Shown here: positions 45,290-55,197 of the stretch, piece after piece
How the letters are laid out: each line of letters starts with the position of its first letter
Numbering within the stretch: the first letter of the stretch is position 1
DNA from: Paramacrobiotus metropolitanus
Lineage: Eukaryota; Tardigrada; Eutardigrada; Parachela; Macrobiotidae
Direction of reading: 5' to 3'
Assembly: GCF_019649055.1 (NCBI RefSeq)
Contig: NW_026570243.1
Location: forward strand, 1,364,001-1,428,000
DNA: 64,000 nt
The notes under the pieces: model-generated
What the model saw: only the letters and a program-made list of their open reading frames with translations
Databases searched by the model: none
What the model was told of the DNA's origin: nothing
Translations under genes and position numbers: made by a program

Positions 45290-46087
45290 ATGCCGCCTAT
45301 TGATCCTAACCGTGCTTTCGATAAATTGGTAGACGCCATTTTTCATTCGTCTTCCAACCAGCAGCAATATAATGCCAGTTATAATCACCGAGGAAGGGGT
45401 GGCGCCCGTGGTACTTTCCGTGGCAACTTTCGTCCGTACGGCCGAGGAAATCATCGGAATTTTGGAGACAATAATCTCCGTCGCGGAAACGATCACTGGC
45501 GTCGTAATGGGAGACATCTGGGCGCACCGGAGGTTATTGAAGTACCTGATGGAGCTCCTAACGCAGCTGCACCAGTGGAAGCTACCGCCGCAAACATGGA
45601 GGTTGATGACCCGGGAAACCAAGCGGCGAATGCATCGAATCAGGGCCAAGTCGGCGGAGTTGTGGTTCCAGGTCAGCCCGATGCTGTCAACCCTGCTGTC
45701 AATTTACATGGCCCGCCAGCCTTGAATGCCGTTGTCGTTCCTCCGGCTGTTATTCCGCCCGCCCAGATTCAGCAGCAGGCCCCGCAGAACGCTGAATTTC
45801 CGGGTTTGCCACCAAATGTGTTGCCGTTAGCTGAAGTGCCGATTGTCCGCGATGCCCGTGACCGCTCTCCGGCTGATCGCCCTCGTGCGCCGTCCGCACC
45901 TTCCGGTCCTGTTGGATCAGCTGAGCATAATTTTGTGCCTGCTTATTTGGCCCAGCAGCAGCCGCGTGAATTGGATGCTGATCGCCGACGACAGATGGCT
46001 GCGGAAGTGTCTCGTCGTTTGGATGCCGCTGCATCTGGCTCTGGTATCACTGGCCTGTTTTCATTGGCTCCTAGTGCTGGCAAGTAA
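45290..46087 (+). CDS. Cargo gene F: RGG-rich, Pro/Ala-rich protein (265 aa)
   Basis: ATG at 45290 (MPPIDPNRAFDKLVDAIF). After a short helix the protein has an Arg/Gly/Asn-rich segment (YNHRGRGGARGTFRGNFR, GRGNHRNFGDNNLRRG) typical of RNA-binding low-complexity regions, then Asn/Ala/Pro/Gln-rich disorder and a charged C-terminal helix (ELDADRRRQMAAEVSRRLDA). The RGG/Asn composition resembles the nucleocapsid-side linker of the gag at 58.2-58.7 kb, but no alignable homology is evident. Probably RNA-binding. Function unknown. Confidence 0.6.
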   Translation: MPPIDPNRAFDKLVDAIFHSSSNQQQYNASYNHRGRGGARGTFRGNFRPYGRGNHRNFGDNNLRRGNDHWRRNGRHLGAPEVIEVPDGAPNAAAPVEATAANMEVDDPGNQAANASNQGQVGGVVVPGQPDAVNPAVNLHGPPALNAVVVPPAVIPPAQIQQQAPQNAEFPGLPPNVLPLAEVPIVRDARDRSPADRPRAPSAPSGPVGSAEHNFVPAYLAQQQPRELDADRRRQMAAEVSRRLDAAASGSGITGLFSLAPSAGK

Positions 46088-46720
46088 CCTCGAATAACCT
46101 TTCAATGATCTTTTGTTGTTCGCCCTTTTGATCTCACCTGTGTTACTGCTTATTGTGTTTTCGATTTAATGCACACTAGCGGTACCATTTTTCTGTTATT
46201 CCTTTTATTGGTTTGTACTGTGTACCAAGGCTTAATTCTGTGCTGGTGCGGATATTTTTGCTTGTTTGTTGTTGTTGACAGTTGTTACTGGATGATGTAG
46301 TACTCGAGAATTCGTAAGAATACTACTTGTGGTTGAATCAGCGCTTTTGTTCGTTTAATACATAGTAGCTTCGACACATTTTCACGCTTCACATCTACAC
46401 ATTGCGTTCGATAAAGCTTTATTCCGTCTCCTGTACATACAAAACACCATCTAAACTCAAACGGCACGGTATCGGTAATTCGTAGTTCGCTTTCCTGGAT
46501 CCCTTGGACCTCCGCCCTGCCAAACCCGTGGACTTCCGGATGCCTCTTCGCCAAGGATTCCACACTCTAACTCTCTGGGAATCGCGGCGTACAGTCGCAT
46601 TGGGCATCGGATGGACACGTGGATTGTGCGGTGGATCGGGATCAGGATGGATGGAAGTGCACAATCGCACTGGGATGTTGCGGGATGGATTGTTTATATT
46701 GGCACGGCCAAGCATCGTTC
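46088..46720. other. 3' non-coding part of the large element
   Basis: No gene called. Small overlapping frames on both strands have no recognisable content. GC rises toward 46.6 kb. Confidence 0.4.
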
Positions 46721-46727
46721 GTGGGGG
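46721..46727 (+). other. Polypurine-like tract before 3' LTR
   Basis: GTGGGGG ends exactly at the TGACG start of the 3' LTR, the expected place for plus-strand priming. The tract is short for a PPT and contains one T. Confidence 0.5.
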
Positions 46728-47299
46728 TGACGTGTGGGAGTAGGATCACACGCCGGAGTACGTACAGGATGCTGACTGTCCGCCTTCCACCTGCAACACA
46801 AACGGATAATCTAGTCAATCTCTTCTGTGATTTGCTGTTCTCTTTTACTAGCGATGTATATGATGTCATAACGCGAAGTCTATATAAGTTCTTGTTACTT
46901 CTAATATCGGTATCAGTAGTCTGAGATTTACTTCTGAGACTGCTTTCTAATTACGATTTTCTAGTGTCGTGAACTGTGATGTGAATTGGATAAAGAGACA
47001 GCAATACTTGTTCCTACGGAAGTGCATAGTCGTTCCCGGATTATCGCTTAGTATACAGGTTTGCTCGTGACACAATCGTCCTAGCTCTTGCTGATCCTCA
47101 CAGGACTTACGACCGGAGATTGTAGTTGGACTATCGTTAGGGATTCCTGACTCGTGTTCCAGACTCGTTCGTCTTATCTCCACCATAGTTCTTCCGTTAC
47201 AGTTTGAGAGTACGAGTGCCTACCGATTGAGCATTACAGGCGTAGAAGAGTAAAGATTGTTCATGGAGCCTTAAACGGCGTGAACGCTTATACACGACA
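46728..47299 (+). repeat. 3' LTR of the large element
   Basis: 572 bp, same boundaries as the 5' LTR, two differences seen by eye. Followed by CACTAATAG, with no PBS, so it is a 3' or solo LTR. Confidence 0.9.
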
Positions 47300-47453
47300 C
47301 ACTAATAGATTTGGTTTTCACATCTTTTTTATCACAATTATACATCTAATAATGAGCGTGCACCGGCAAATTCTGGGCGAATAAATTAGTGAAGATGTTT
47401 CACATGAACGAAGAGAAAAACAGGTACACAATGTTGCACAAAGTAATTATATA

Positions 47454-48404
47454 TCATGGTCTTCTCCTACAGCATGCCAGTAAAACGGCAGTTCTCAGTT
47501 CATGAAAGGTCAGAACAAAGCACACAGGATCTGACACAGCTTGAAACATGGAAAGTGTCACGACAACAGCTAAAAACATCGATCCGAGATTTACACCAGC
47601 AAAAATAAGCGCTGAAAAGTAAATTTTCGCCGGCATCCAAAACACCAGTAAACTCGCTGTCAAGGTAGTTAAGATCAAGAAAGATCTGTCTCTGTGGCTG
47701 TTTCGTCCTTTCATAAAATAATATTGGCTGCCAGATGCACCTTTTGCTGCAATCTGCGCCCTTCGCTTTTGTCTCATCATCCAGACAACTGGATACGCGC
47801 AAATGGCCACTACAGTCGGCAGAATAACCATAGCTGCTTGACTAAACACTGTGAAAGCTTCATAATGCTGAGAGCGGTCACAAAAGCTGTCCACATGGAC
47901 GAACCGGTTCACGTAATACGGGACGACGATAATTTGCATATACAGAAATACTCCACTGCAGATTAGAAGTGTTGTTTTCACTGTGTGAAAACTCCGATAG
48001 GAAATGGGGTACGTAACAGCGTAGACCCGGTTGACGCCGATCAAAGCGTGTGCGTGAGCCACCAAACCCGAAAACGTGTAGTGCCAGTAAAACTTTATAG
48101 CGCATAATGACGATGCCGCTTGACTTGCATTATGGTACGTTGTATCGTTGGGTAACTGTTTTACGTAAAGACTTATGGCCAGATCGAAAAAAGGGGTAAT
48201 GCAGAACAGCGTATTGGCAAGCAGAAGATTGGCAATAAATACGGTGAATGGCGCTTTAATGCGGATGCGAATAATGTAGAAGATCAAAACAACAAGATTT
48301 AGGAAAAACGCAACGGCAGTCGTAATAGTGCTGGAAATGGCCAGAAGTGAATCACCACCTTTTGCCGCTGTTTTACTGGTAACATTCGATGGATTCATGA
48401 TCAT
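47454..48404 (-). CDS. Lineage-specific rhodopsin-like GPCR, paralogue 5
   Basis: ATG at 48404 (MIMNPSNVTSKT), 316 residues, intronless. Family blocks: APFTVFIANLLLANTLFCI, FYWHYTFSGLVAHAHALIG, NRVYAVTYPISYRSFHT (NRVY at the DRY site), FWMPAKIYFSALIFAGVNLG and SDPVCFVLTFHEL. Shares the longer extracellular loop 1 with the copy at 15925. It lies on the same strand as the 13-22 kb cluster but beyond the 24-kb element, so the element is inserted in or beside the receptor array. Confidence 0.85.
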   Translation of the reverse strand: MIMNPSNVTSKTAAKGGDSLLAISSTITTAVAFFLNLVVLIFYIIRIRIKAPFTVFIANLLLANTLFCITPFFDLAISLYVKQLPNDTTYHNASQAASSLCAIKFYWHYTFSGLVAHAHALIGVNRVYAVTYPISYRSFHTVKTTLLICSGVFLYMQIIVVPYYVNRFVHVDSFCDRSQHYEAFTVFSQAAMVILPTVVAICAYPVVWMMRQKRRAQIAAKGASGSQYYFMKGRNSHRDRSFLILTTLTASLLVFWMPAKIYFSALIFAGVNLGSMFLAVVVTLSMFQAVSDPVCFVLTFHELRTAVLLACCRRRP

Positions 48405-49958
48405 CTGCAGTCGAACATTAAAAAGGCAAGCTTAACAGTATGCGTTTTATATGGTGAAGTGTCGGAAATTATGTGAGTAATGTCCAAGACGCCAGGAAAC
48501 ATGAAAACCGGCGAAAATTTTAAGTAGTAAAACAGGTGTAGACTGGGCTATAGCTTACAGTATGTCGCCACTGATGGCATTAATCTTATTTTAATCGATA
48601 TAATTATACTTGTCGGGCCGACAAGTATAACAATGTCGGCCATGGAGCATAGTATGCTCCATGGCCGACAAGGTCGGTATACCGACTCTAGTTTTGGCTA
48701 GGAACAAAACATCGATATTTTACGGAAAATACTTCATGGAACGCGATACCGCCCTCAGAATGACCTTCTGGTCATATAATTTAGCTACTACATATTAACT
48801 GTGATTGCATGTTATTAGAATTCTAAAGATGTCAATTCCCAAGTGCATACAATTCTGTAATATACTTCTACTCGCTGTTTGAAGCGCGGTGTCAGAATGT
48901 ACGTACTTATACATGCAAGTGCAAGCGGCGTATCTATAGGGTTGTTGTGACGGAGTCACTAATACGAGTTAATAATTATACTAATACTAAAATATGAGCA
49001 TAATAATTATCAAATTAGTGAACTTTACAATAATTATTACATCTGTCGGGTGTACTTGAATCCACAGATGCAATACACCATATATTTCGAAAGCTTTAAA
49101 ATATAAGGAAGGTTCAGAAATACATTTAATGAAAGATGTTGGCGCTACTCAAAAATAAAGTTAATGAAAGAGCTTGGTATTGTTTTCAACAAGAAAGATG
49201 GAAAACCGTAAGAAACATGACGGTACATGGTGGGCTGGCTGTCCGATATTACCCGACTGCTCTGGGCGAGGGGAAAGTGTAGGAACAATTTCCTGTGGCT
49301 TCTAATGGTATATCGCAGCGCATGATGATGCCGTCATGCGTAGCCTACCAATACTCAACCAATACTATACCAATACTACACTAACCATACATGCGTCGTC
49401 TGCCCACTTGTCTAGAACCAGCCGCTTCCGGTCAGCATTGCTGCCAACGTGCCAATAATTGGCACGAGCGGATTTCCCACACTAACAGTCGATAGATCTT
49501 AGTAATATGGATTAATTACCCAACCCAGTAGGTTTTGAAACTGCAGCCAAACCGGCTCCGTTTGTAACAGTTTAATGCGTTAATTTGTACCCATCAGCGT
49601 CGCGCATGTTGGAACACAAGGCGCTAGCAAGCTTTGCTTAAATTTATAAAGGATATTCAGATGTAAATTATTACAAAAGACCTCGATAATGCATGTTATT
49701 GTACAGAACGCAATATGCCTACTCAAACAGCAGACGGTGTATATTCAACAGTAAACGTGTACACATTATGTAACGTTTTGTGAATGCAGCGTACCGGTTC
49801 CAGCTGTGATTTGTCCTCGGGATATCTTGTCAGATTGGATCATGATTGCAGAAAAGATGCATGGGAGTTTAAGATATGTGCATTGGCGATTGCAATCTAT
49901 TCGTACAAAGTTTCTTCTGCCATACCCGCCAATTTAATCAAAACTAGGGTAGCATCAA
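48405..49958. other. Intergenic with palindrome cluster
   Basis: No gene supported. Contains the three palindromes at 48604-48686. 49786-49958 resembles 53514-53803 and is the upstream region of the gene at 49959. Confidence 0.45.
48604..48686. repeat. Three consecutive perfect palindromes
   Basis: 48604-48630: 13-bp arms (TTATACTTGTCGG/CCGACAAGTATAA) around one base. 48634-48670: 18-bp arms starting TGTCGGCCATGG around one base. 48673-48686: GTCGGTATACCGAC. All share a GTCGG/CCGAC core. Confidence 0.85.
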
Positions 49959-52900
49959 ATGCCATCAATAACTGTTCTATCTATTGTAAGCATATACAAA
50001 ATTCCAGTAACAATGTTACGTTTCGTCTGCACGTTGTTGTTAATTCCATCTGGAAATGCTGACATTCGGGCCCTTACTCAAATAGTCGATGTACCGCACA
50101 CTACGCCCGCTCCCGAGACGAAAGACGGTAAAACGTGGCTGTTTTGCTGCACATTTTGTACTATGTATTCATCGTTTCTAAGATGGTGCCGTTTTCGCAA
50201 AATCACAGTAGCAAACAATATTCCTGGAACGACGACGGAGTTTTGCAATGCCACTGCAAAGATAAACAAGCCAGCGGTCTTTGATAACTGGCTCGTAGAA
50301 ACAACCCACAGCATCTCCAATTCCAGCTACCTGAACTATACTATAAATGCTGTGGAGATTGAGGACAATCCAGAATGGTTAGGATATTACTATTCCAATT
50401 CAGCCGTCGGGGGCGTTCGGTTTTACATGAACATCACGGAGAAGTCGGATTTCTACTTGAATTCTTTGATCAAGACTAGAAGGGGCTTACAGATACCCGA
50501 TTTTGTCGGCGTACACCAGGTCGCTTTGCAGCCACATAACGCTTCCGTCAAACAGCTAGAAGATGCGCTATCGGCGGCATGGTCGAAAAATTTCGGTAAT
50601 TGGTACTATATCTTGTCAATCCGACAAGTGGAGAATTTGTTTTTTAGATACAATGACAGTGTTTTTTTGATAGATGGCAGCAGTTCAACATGGAACCAGG
50701 TGCAGATCATTTTCATTGACAACGGCACAGTACTCAGCACCTTGGAAGGGTAGGGTTACGATCCGAATTCAGTTCACACGAAGTATTGTAACTTCAGATG
50801 TACGAATATCGTGTCTGCGAGGCAGTTAGCACATTTCTTCGACACTCAGTAGAAACTGCATAGTTACTGGAACCAGTAGAACGTACGAAATTGATCTGCG
50901 TGTGCCATTTCAAGATAAACCTTTCGGTTCCTGTAGGTTACCTCTTGTGCAAGTCGTCTATATCCTGCCAATTCGTTCAAAAATTGGCGACGTGAACACA
51001 CGGATTTACTCTGACGACATTGCACTGAATCAGTTGTCTCGAGCTGATCCACCATCCGTTGCGGATCTCCAGGAGAATCTGCAGAAAATTGGAGTGTCGT
51101 TAGTCAGCGGTGCTGCCGTGTACGGCTACGCCCGGTTTACGGTATACTTGAAGCCGGCAAACCTGAGCCATGTAGCCGACATGGCCACCTTGCACAGCGA
51201 ATTACTAGAAATAGCTACGGAAGAAATGGCCAACCGAGGTTGTGGCAGCCCGCAGAGCGGTGATTTGGATATTCAGTTTGGTACCACTAGCCCGTGGATC
51301 ATGACGTCGCGAGCAAATGGTTCCTTTTCATAGTAAGCAGCTTATTACAAATGTGCAAAATTGTGCAGGGAGCTTTTGGGGCACTTCGCGGATTTAGTAA
51401 GGGTATCAAACCAGATTCGATCGAACACTTATACATACTTTATAGTAATACCCTTTTTGAATTTGGATACTGTAGCTTCACGGTCACAGTAATCCCTTCC
51501 GCGGTGCTTGTGCACAACAACATCTACCTGGGCGAGATGCCGTATCTTCCGCTCCATCACAAGTATGGAAAGCAGTTCTTTGACGTACGTGACGGTGAAG
51601 CCAGCGTGCTACAACCATATGATGTCCGTAATCCACATCGAAACTCATGTTGATATACTGTAAATAATTTAAGCGAACTAAAATTCACTGAAACCCCTGC
51701 GGTAGTTACTAAATTCTCCTGTCGGCTGTCCGAAGAAATCGGACTACCTCATCTAGACGTCCAGTACTAATACGAATTTCCACGGTAACTTATTATGACG
51801 CTTTTCTAGTCACAACCCATGGGTTCACCATTTGTCAATGGAACCGTGCCATGGCCGGTTGACAAAACTTATTCATTTCGAATGTATGTTAACATGCCGC
51901 AGTCGAACCAGAACAATCCTATAAGATACAGTTGTTAACGCGGCTGGAGGAGCAGATGACTGAGCGGCTGCAGAAATCTTTGAATGATAACGGTATCGAA
52001 CAGAACACAGCTCCCGTACAGTTATGGCGGTATATAAAATACGGAAAAAGTTATTTTGTAGATGTTTCCCTAAAGATAGCCGTTACTCTTTGGAACCCGG
52101 AGCTGGTTGGAAACGCTATCAACTTCTTCGTATCAGTTTATGATTCCGACGGGTTTACCATTGTTAACGCAGATCCGAGTTTATCCTACGCTGAAACCAT
52201 TTACGACAGACTGCAGGGTCTTACAGTGGAGATGCCGGTGCCAAGCCTAAATGCCAATCTAACTTACATACTGCAAAAATATCCTTCTGGGAAGTACAGA
52301 GAACCGCTGACTGACAGTCAAGTTGAGCAGCGGTATCAGTCTGCCAAACAAAGCATCATAAAGGGATGTAAAGCAGGACGTAATCCCTTTGAGCTGTGTC
52401 CCGTAAACGAGACGTTCACCTTGTACGTACAGTCTCTGCCAACACAGCGAGCACCTGGCATGTACGACTCCAGACCTACTGCTACTTATGTGGTAAATAT
52501 TGCACCATTGTACCAGTTCGAGCAAGCTTAGATTTAAACTTGATCCTACTCGTGCGGTTTCAGAATTCTTCGCTAGTCCTTCATGCGGTGGAACAAGCAT
52601 TTGCCCAAGCGAACCCGGTAACGATTGACGATGTCACACTAACGCTTACGTTAGCGGAACGCGAGGATCTGAAGACTGTTGAAGGGTACGCTTATGTAAT
52701 CATTTCGCTTTTCATATACAGTACTCGTACATCAGCTATAAGTTTAACACTCGCACCGGCTTTTCCATTTCATACAGTTATAATTTACAAACATCCGGTA
52801 ACCATGATAGACTGCGTTAAAGCGCAAGCACGTTTTTTTCCGACTACCGTTTGCGCAATAAAGCCACAACATAATTATAAGAATACCTATTTAAGAATAA

Positions 52901-53092
52901 GAATACCTATCTTTAAACAAGTTTTCTAGGAACGATGCGGCCAAATTCGTCTTTGCTTCCACTTATCCGGGAATGGACAGCCATAAGTACTGGACTTTAT
53001 GGAGATACCCGTCGGGCGACGTCCTCAGTAGATTTCTTAATGAAACAGCAACGGCTCGACTGACGACATCTTGGACGTTTAAGGCTTATTGA
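49959..53092 (+). CDS. Secreted glycoprotein with repeated modules, multi-exon, function unknown
   Basis: Proposed exons: 49959-50127, 50209-50749, 50880-51332, 51476-51584, 51810-52492, 52564-52685, 52930-53092 (TGA). Most junctions agree in phase with GT..AG signals. The first intron is 81 bp and itself open. A hydrophobic signal peptide (MLRFVCTLLLIPSG) starts at the ATG at 49959 or 50013. The body has many N-glycosylation sites (NSSYLNYT, NITEK, NDSVF, NGTVL) and no membrane anchor. Two modules look related: TYEIDLRVPFQDK after the exon end TLEG matches TYSFRMYVNMPQ, and VLSTLEG matches LKTVEG at a second phase-2 exon end. Near 51930 the frame must shift by one base with no plausible intron, so the gene may be broken or the base wrong. 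No known family recognised. Confidence 0.45.
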
Positions 53093-53513
53093 TTCGCGAA
53101 CTATCTGTACTCGTACTCAAGACGCTCTGCTGTGACTTCATTAAAATACCGGTATATTAGACACCGGTGCAGGCGATGCTTATCCAGTAATGACATTCGC
53201 TATTCGTATTGACGCTATCTAAAATTTTAGGGTCTACAACTTCTAATTGAGAGTTACGGATTGTAGAGCACGTAATCATGCTTTCTTATCCTCATTGTGG
53301 CTGAAGTAAATTGGCTTCATAACGTTTAAATGGAATTCGACAAGTCAACCAAAAATGTGATACCAACAACTCTGGTTTATTTATTGCTGTTGAAGTACCT
53401 TTCTTTCACTGCACGATCAAAACATCGCGAATCGTGGTTGCAGACTTTGTAAACACATGTTTTTTGCTCCGAATAATAAAAAACCAAAGTTATCAATACG
53501 AAAATATGTACGC
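53093..53513. other. Intergenic
   Basis: No supported feature. Confidence 0.4.
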
Positions 53514-53835
53514 CAGCGTTAGACCTGTACCGGTTCCAGCTGTGATTTGTTCTCGGTCCGATTGGATCTTGATTGCACAAAAGGTACAGTGTACATGGGA
53601 TTATAAGATACTGCATCGGAGATTACAATCTAATCGTGCAAAGGTTCTCCTGCCATGCCCGCAAACTAAACCGGAAGATAGCGTAGTATCAATAATATCT
53701 TGTTTAAAATCTGTTGATTTTAATTAGTGTAAATCTGGGCAAGCGTGACATGCGTACTGGCGGCTGCCGAATAAAAAGTATAACACCTTTATCTAATGTA
53801 AAAATGTTCAAGATTCCGGTAGTAATATTATACTT
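53514..53835 (+). pseudogene. 5' end of a second copy of the secreted glycoprotein gene, cut by an LTR
   Basis: Upstream sequence matches the region before the gene at 49959 (shared TACCGGTTCCAGCTGTGATT and further blocks). From ATG 53804 the frame encodes MFKIPVVILY, aligning with YKIPVTMLRF in the first copy's signal peptide, then stops matching at 53836 where the LTR begins. The gene is interrupted about 10 codons in; any remainder lies beyond the second element. Confidence 0.65.
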
Positions 53836-54411
53836 TGACGTATGGGAGTAGGATCATACGCCGGATGTACGTACTGGATGCTGACTGTCCGCCTTCCACC
53901 TGCAACATAACGGATAATCTAGTCAATCTCTGCTGTGATTTGCTGTTCTCTTTTACTAGCGATGTATATGATGTCATAACGCAAAGTCTATATAAGTTCT
54001 TGTGATGCCTAATATCGGTATCAGTAGTCTGAGATTTACTTCTGAGACTGCTTTCTAATTACGATTTCCTAGTGTTGTGAACTGTGAAGTGAATTGGATA
54101 AAGAGACAGCAATACTTGTTCCTTCTGATGTACATGATCGCTCCCGGATTATTGCATAGAATACAGGTTTGCTCGTGACACAATCGTCCTAGCTCTTGCC
54201 GATCCTCACAGGACTTACGACCGGAAGTTGTGGTTAGCTCGTTCCTGAGGGATTCCTGATCTTCTGTGTTCCTGATTCGTTCGTCTTATTTCCACCTTAG
54301 TTCTTCTGTTACAGTTTGAGAGTACGAGTGCCTACCGATTGAGCATTACAGGCGTGGAAGAGTAAAGATTGTTCATGGAGCCTTAACCGGCGTGAACGCT
54401 TATACACGACA
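53836..54411 (+). repeat. 5' LTR of second element
   Basis: 576 bp, starts TGACGTATGGGAG, ends TACACGACA, and is followed by the PBS at 54412. Dozens of substitutions and small indels from the other two LTRs, so it is an independent and diverged copy. TATATAAG is retained. Confidence 0.9.
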
Positions 54412-55197
54412 TGGCGCCCACCGGTGTCTTTTAATTTTCCCGATGTAACAGAAAATTATTGGTGGAAAGTTTGGTGGTAATTTTCGGTAATAAATGGTCC
54501 GTTTTTGAAAGGCGTCGAACCGCAAAGGTACGCCGAAGGAGGTCAGCGTTCCTGATCTGGCCTAGTTAAATTATTTTCAGCGAGCTTCCTCGCAGTTGTG
54601 AGCTTCCTCACTGGTGAGCTTCCTCGCCAATTAAATTAATTTAATTTAAATTGGACCGTAGGAATTTAACAGTCGAAACCTCAAAGGTCGGCTGTGTAAT
54701 TCATTGGTGTCTGTGTGGGTAATTTCCGGGTTGTCTGCGCAAAGCAGTAACCGCGGCGAATAAAGTGTAGTCTGCAGTGTCAGTGCACCTGGCCTGCAGA
54801 TAGAGCAGATAGTAAGCACCGAGCCATTGTCAGTGGCCAGGTGAGATAACGATCTCCAGCAGACTGATAAAGGCAAGCCGCAAGCGGTAGCCAAAATCAG
54901 CAGCTAGAGAGAGTTGACCGTGAAAAAGGTAAACACCGGCAAACGGTGATTGACCTGTGAATTTTAAAAATTACAGCAGCACGCAAAGTGCAGCAGTGTA
55001 ATTTTAAGAATTTGTTACAGTCGAAACCGCAAAGGTTGGCTGTGTCTAAACTCACTGAACAATTCAAACCTAAAAGGAGGATTGGGAAGTGAGGAGACAG
55101 TAATTGCACAATTGCAATTTTTGAAACCAGTAGCACAATCGCTGCTGTACCTTTTATTTTAAATAGCCGCAAAGGTTATTTAAAATAAAAAGCAGAA
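54412..55197 (+). promoter_or_regulatory. PBS and structured leader of second element
   Basis: PBS TGGCGCCCACCGGTGTC at 54412. CTTC-loop hairpins at 54580-54593, 54598-54611 and 54614-54627. The GCAAA-loop hairpins are all kept (CTGC/GCAG, CACCG/CGGTG, GCAC/GTGC and others). The last one, about 55157-55187, has a 13-bp stem (ATTTTAAATAGCC with GGTTATTTAAAAT) just before the gag ATG. Its stem sequence differs from element 1 but pairing is preserved. Confidence 0.65.

Larger units (their letters stand above)
23237..47299 (+). mobile_element. Putative giant Ty3/gypsy LTR retrotransposon with cargo (about 24 kb)
   Basis: Two LTRs of 572 bp with only two differences seen by eye bracket the segment. 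In order: LTR, TGGCGCC-type primer site, structured leader, gag-pol (broken), extra genes and tRNA-like array, a GTGGGGG tract and LTR. Nothing LTR-like lies between 23.8 and 46.7 kb. Giant LTR elements with extra ORFs are known (Ogre in plants, Burro in planarians), so the size is unusual but not unprecedented. Against a simple insertion: flanks TACAAT and CACTAA show no target duplication. The 35.2-46.7 kb part could therefore be host or foreign DNA trapped by recombination. The second copy at 53836 ends outside the window and cannot decide this. Confidence 0.6.

Noticed and set aside
35191-46720. Envelope gene in the cargo
   Set aside because: None of the cargo proteins has a signal peptide, transmembrane anchor or fusion-peptide-like segment.
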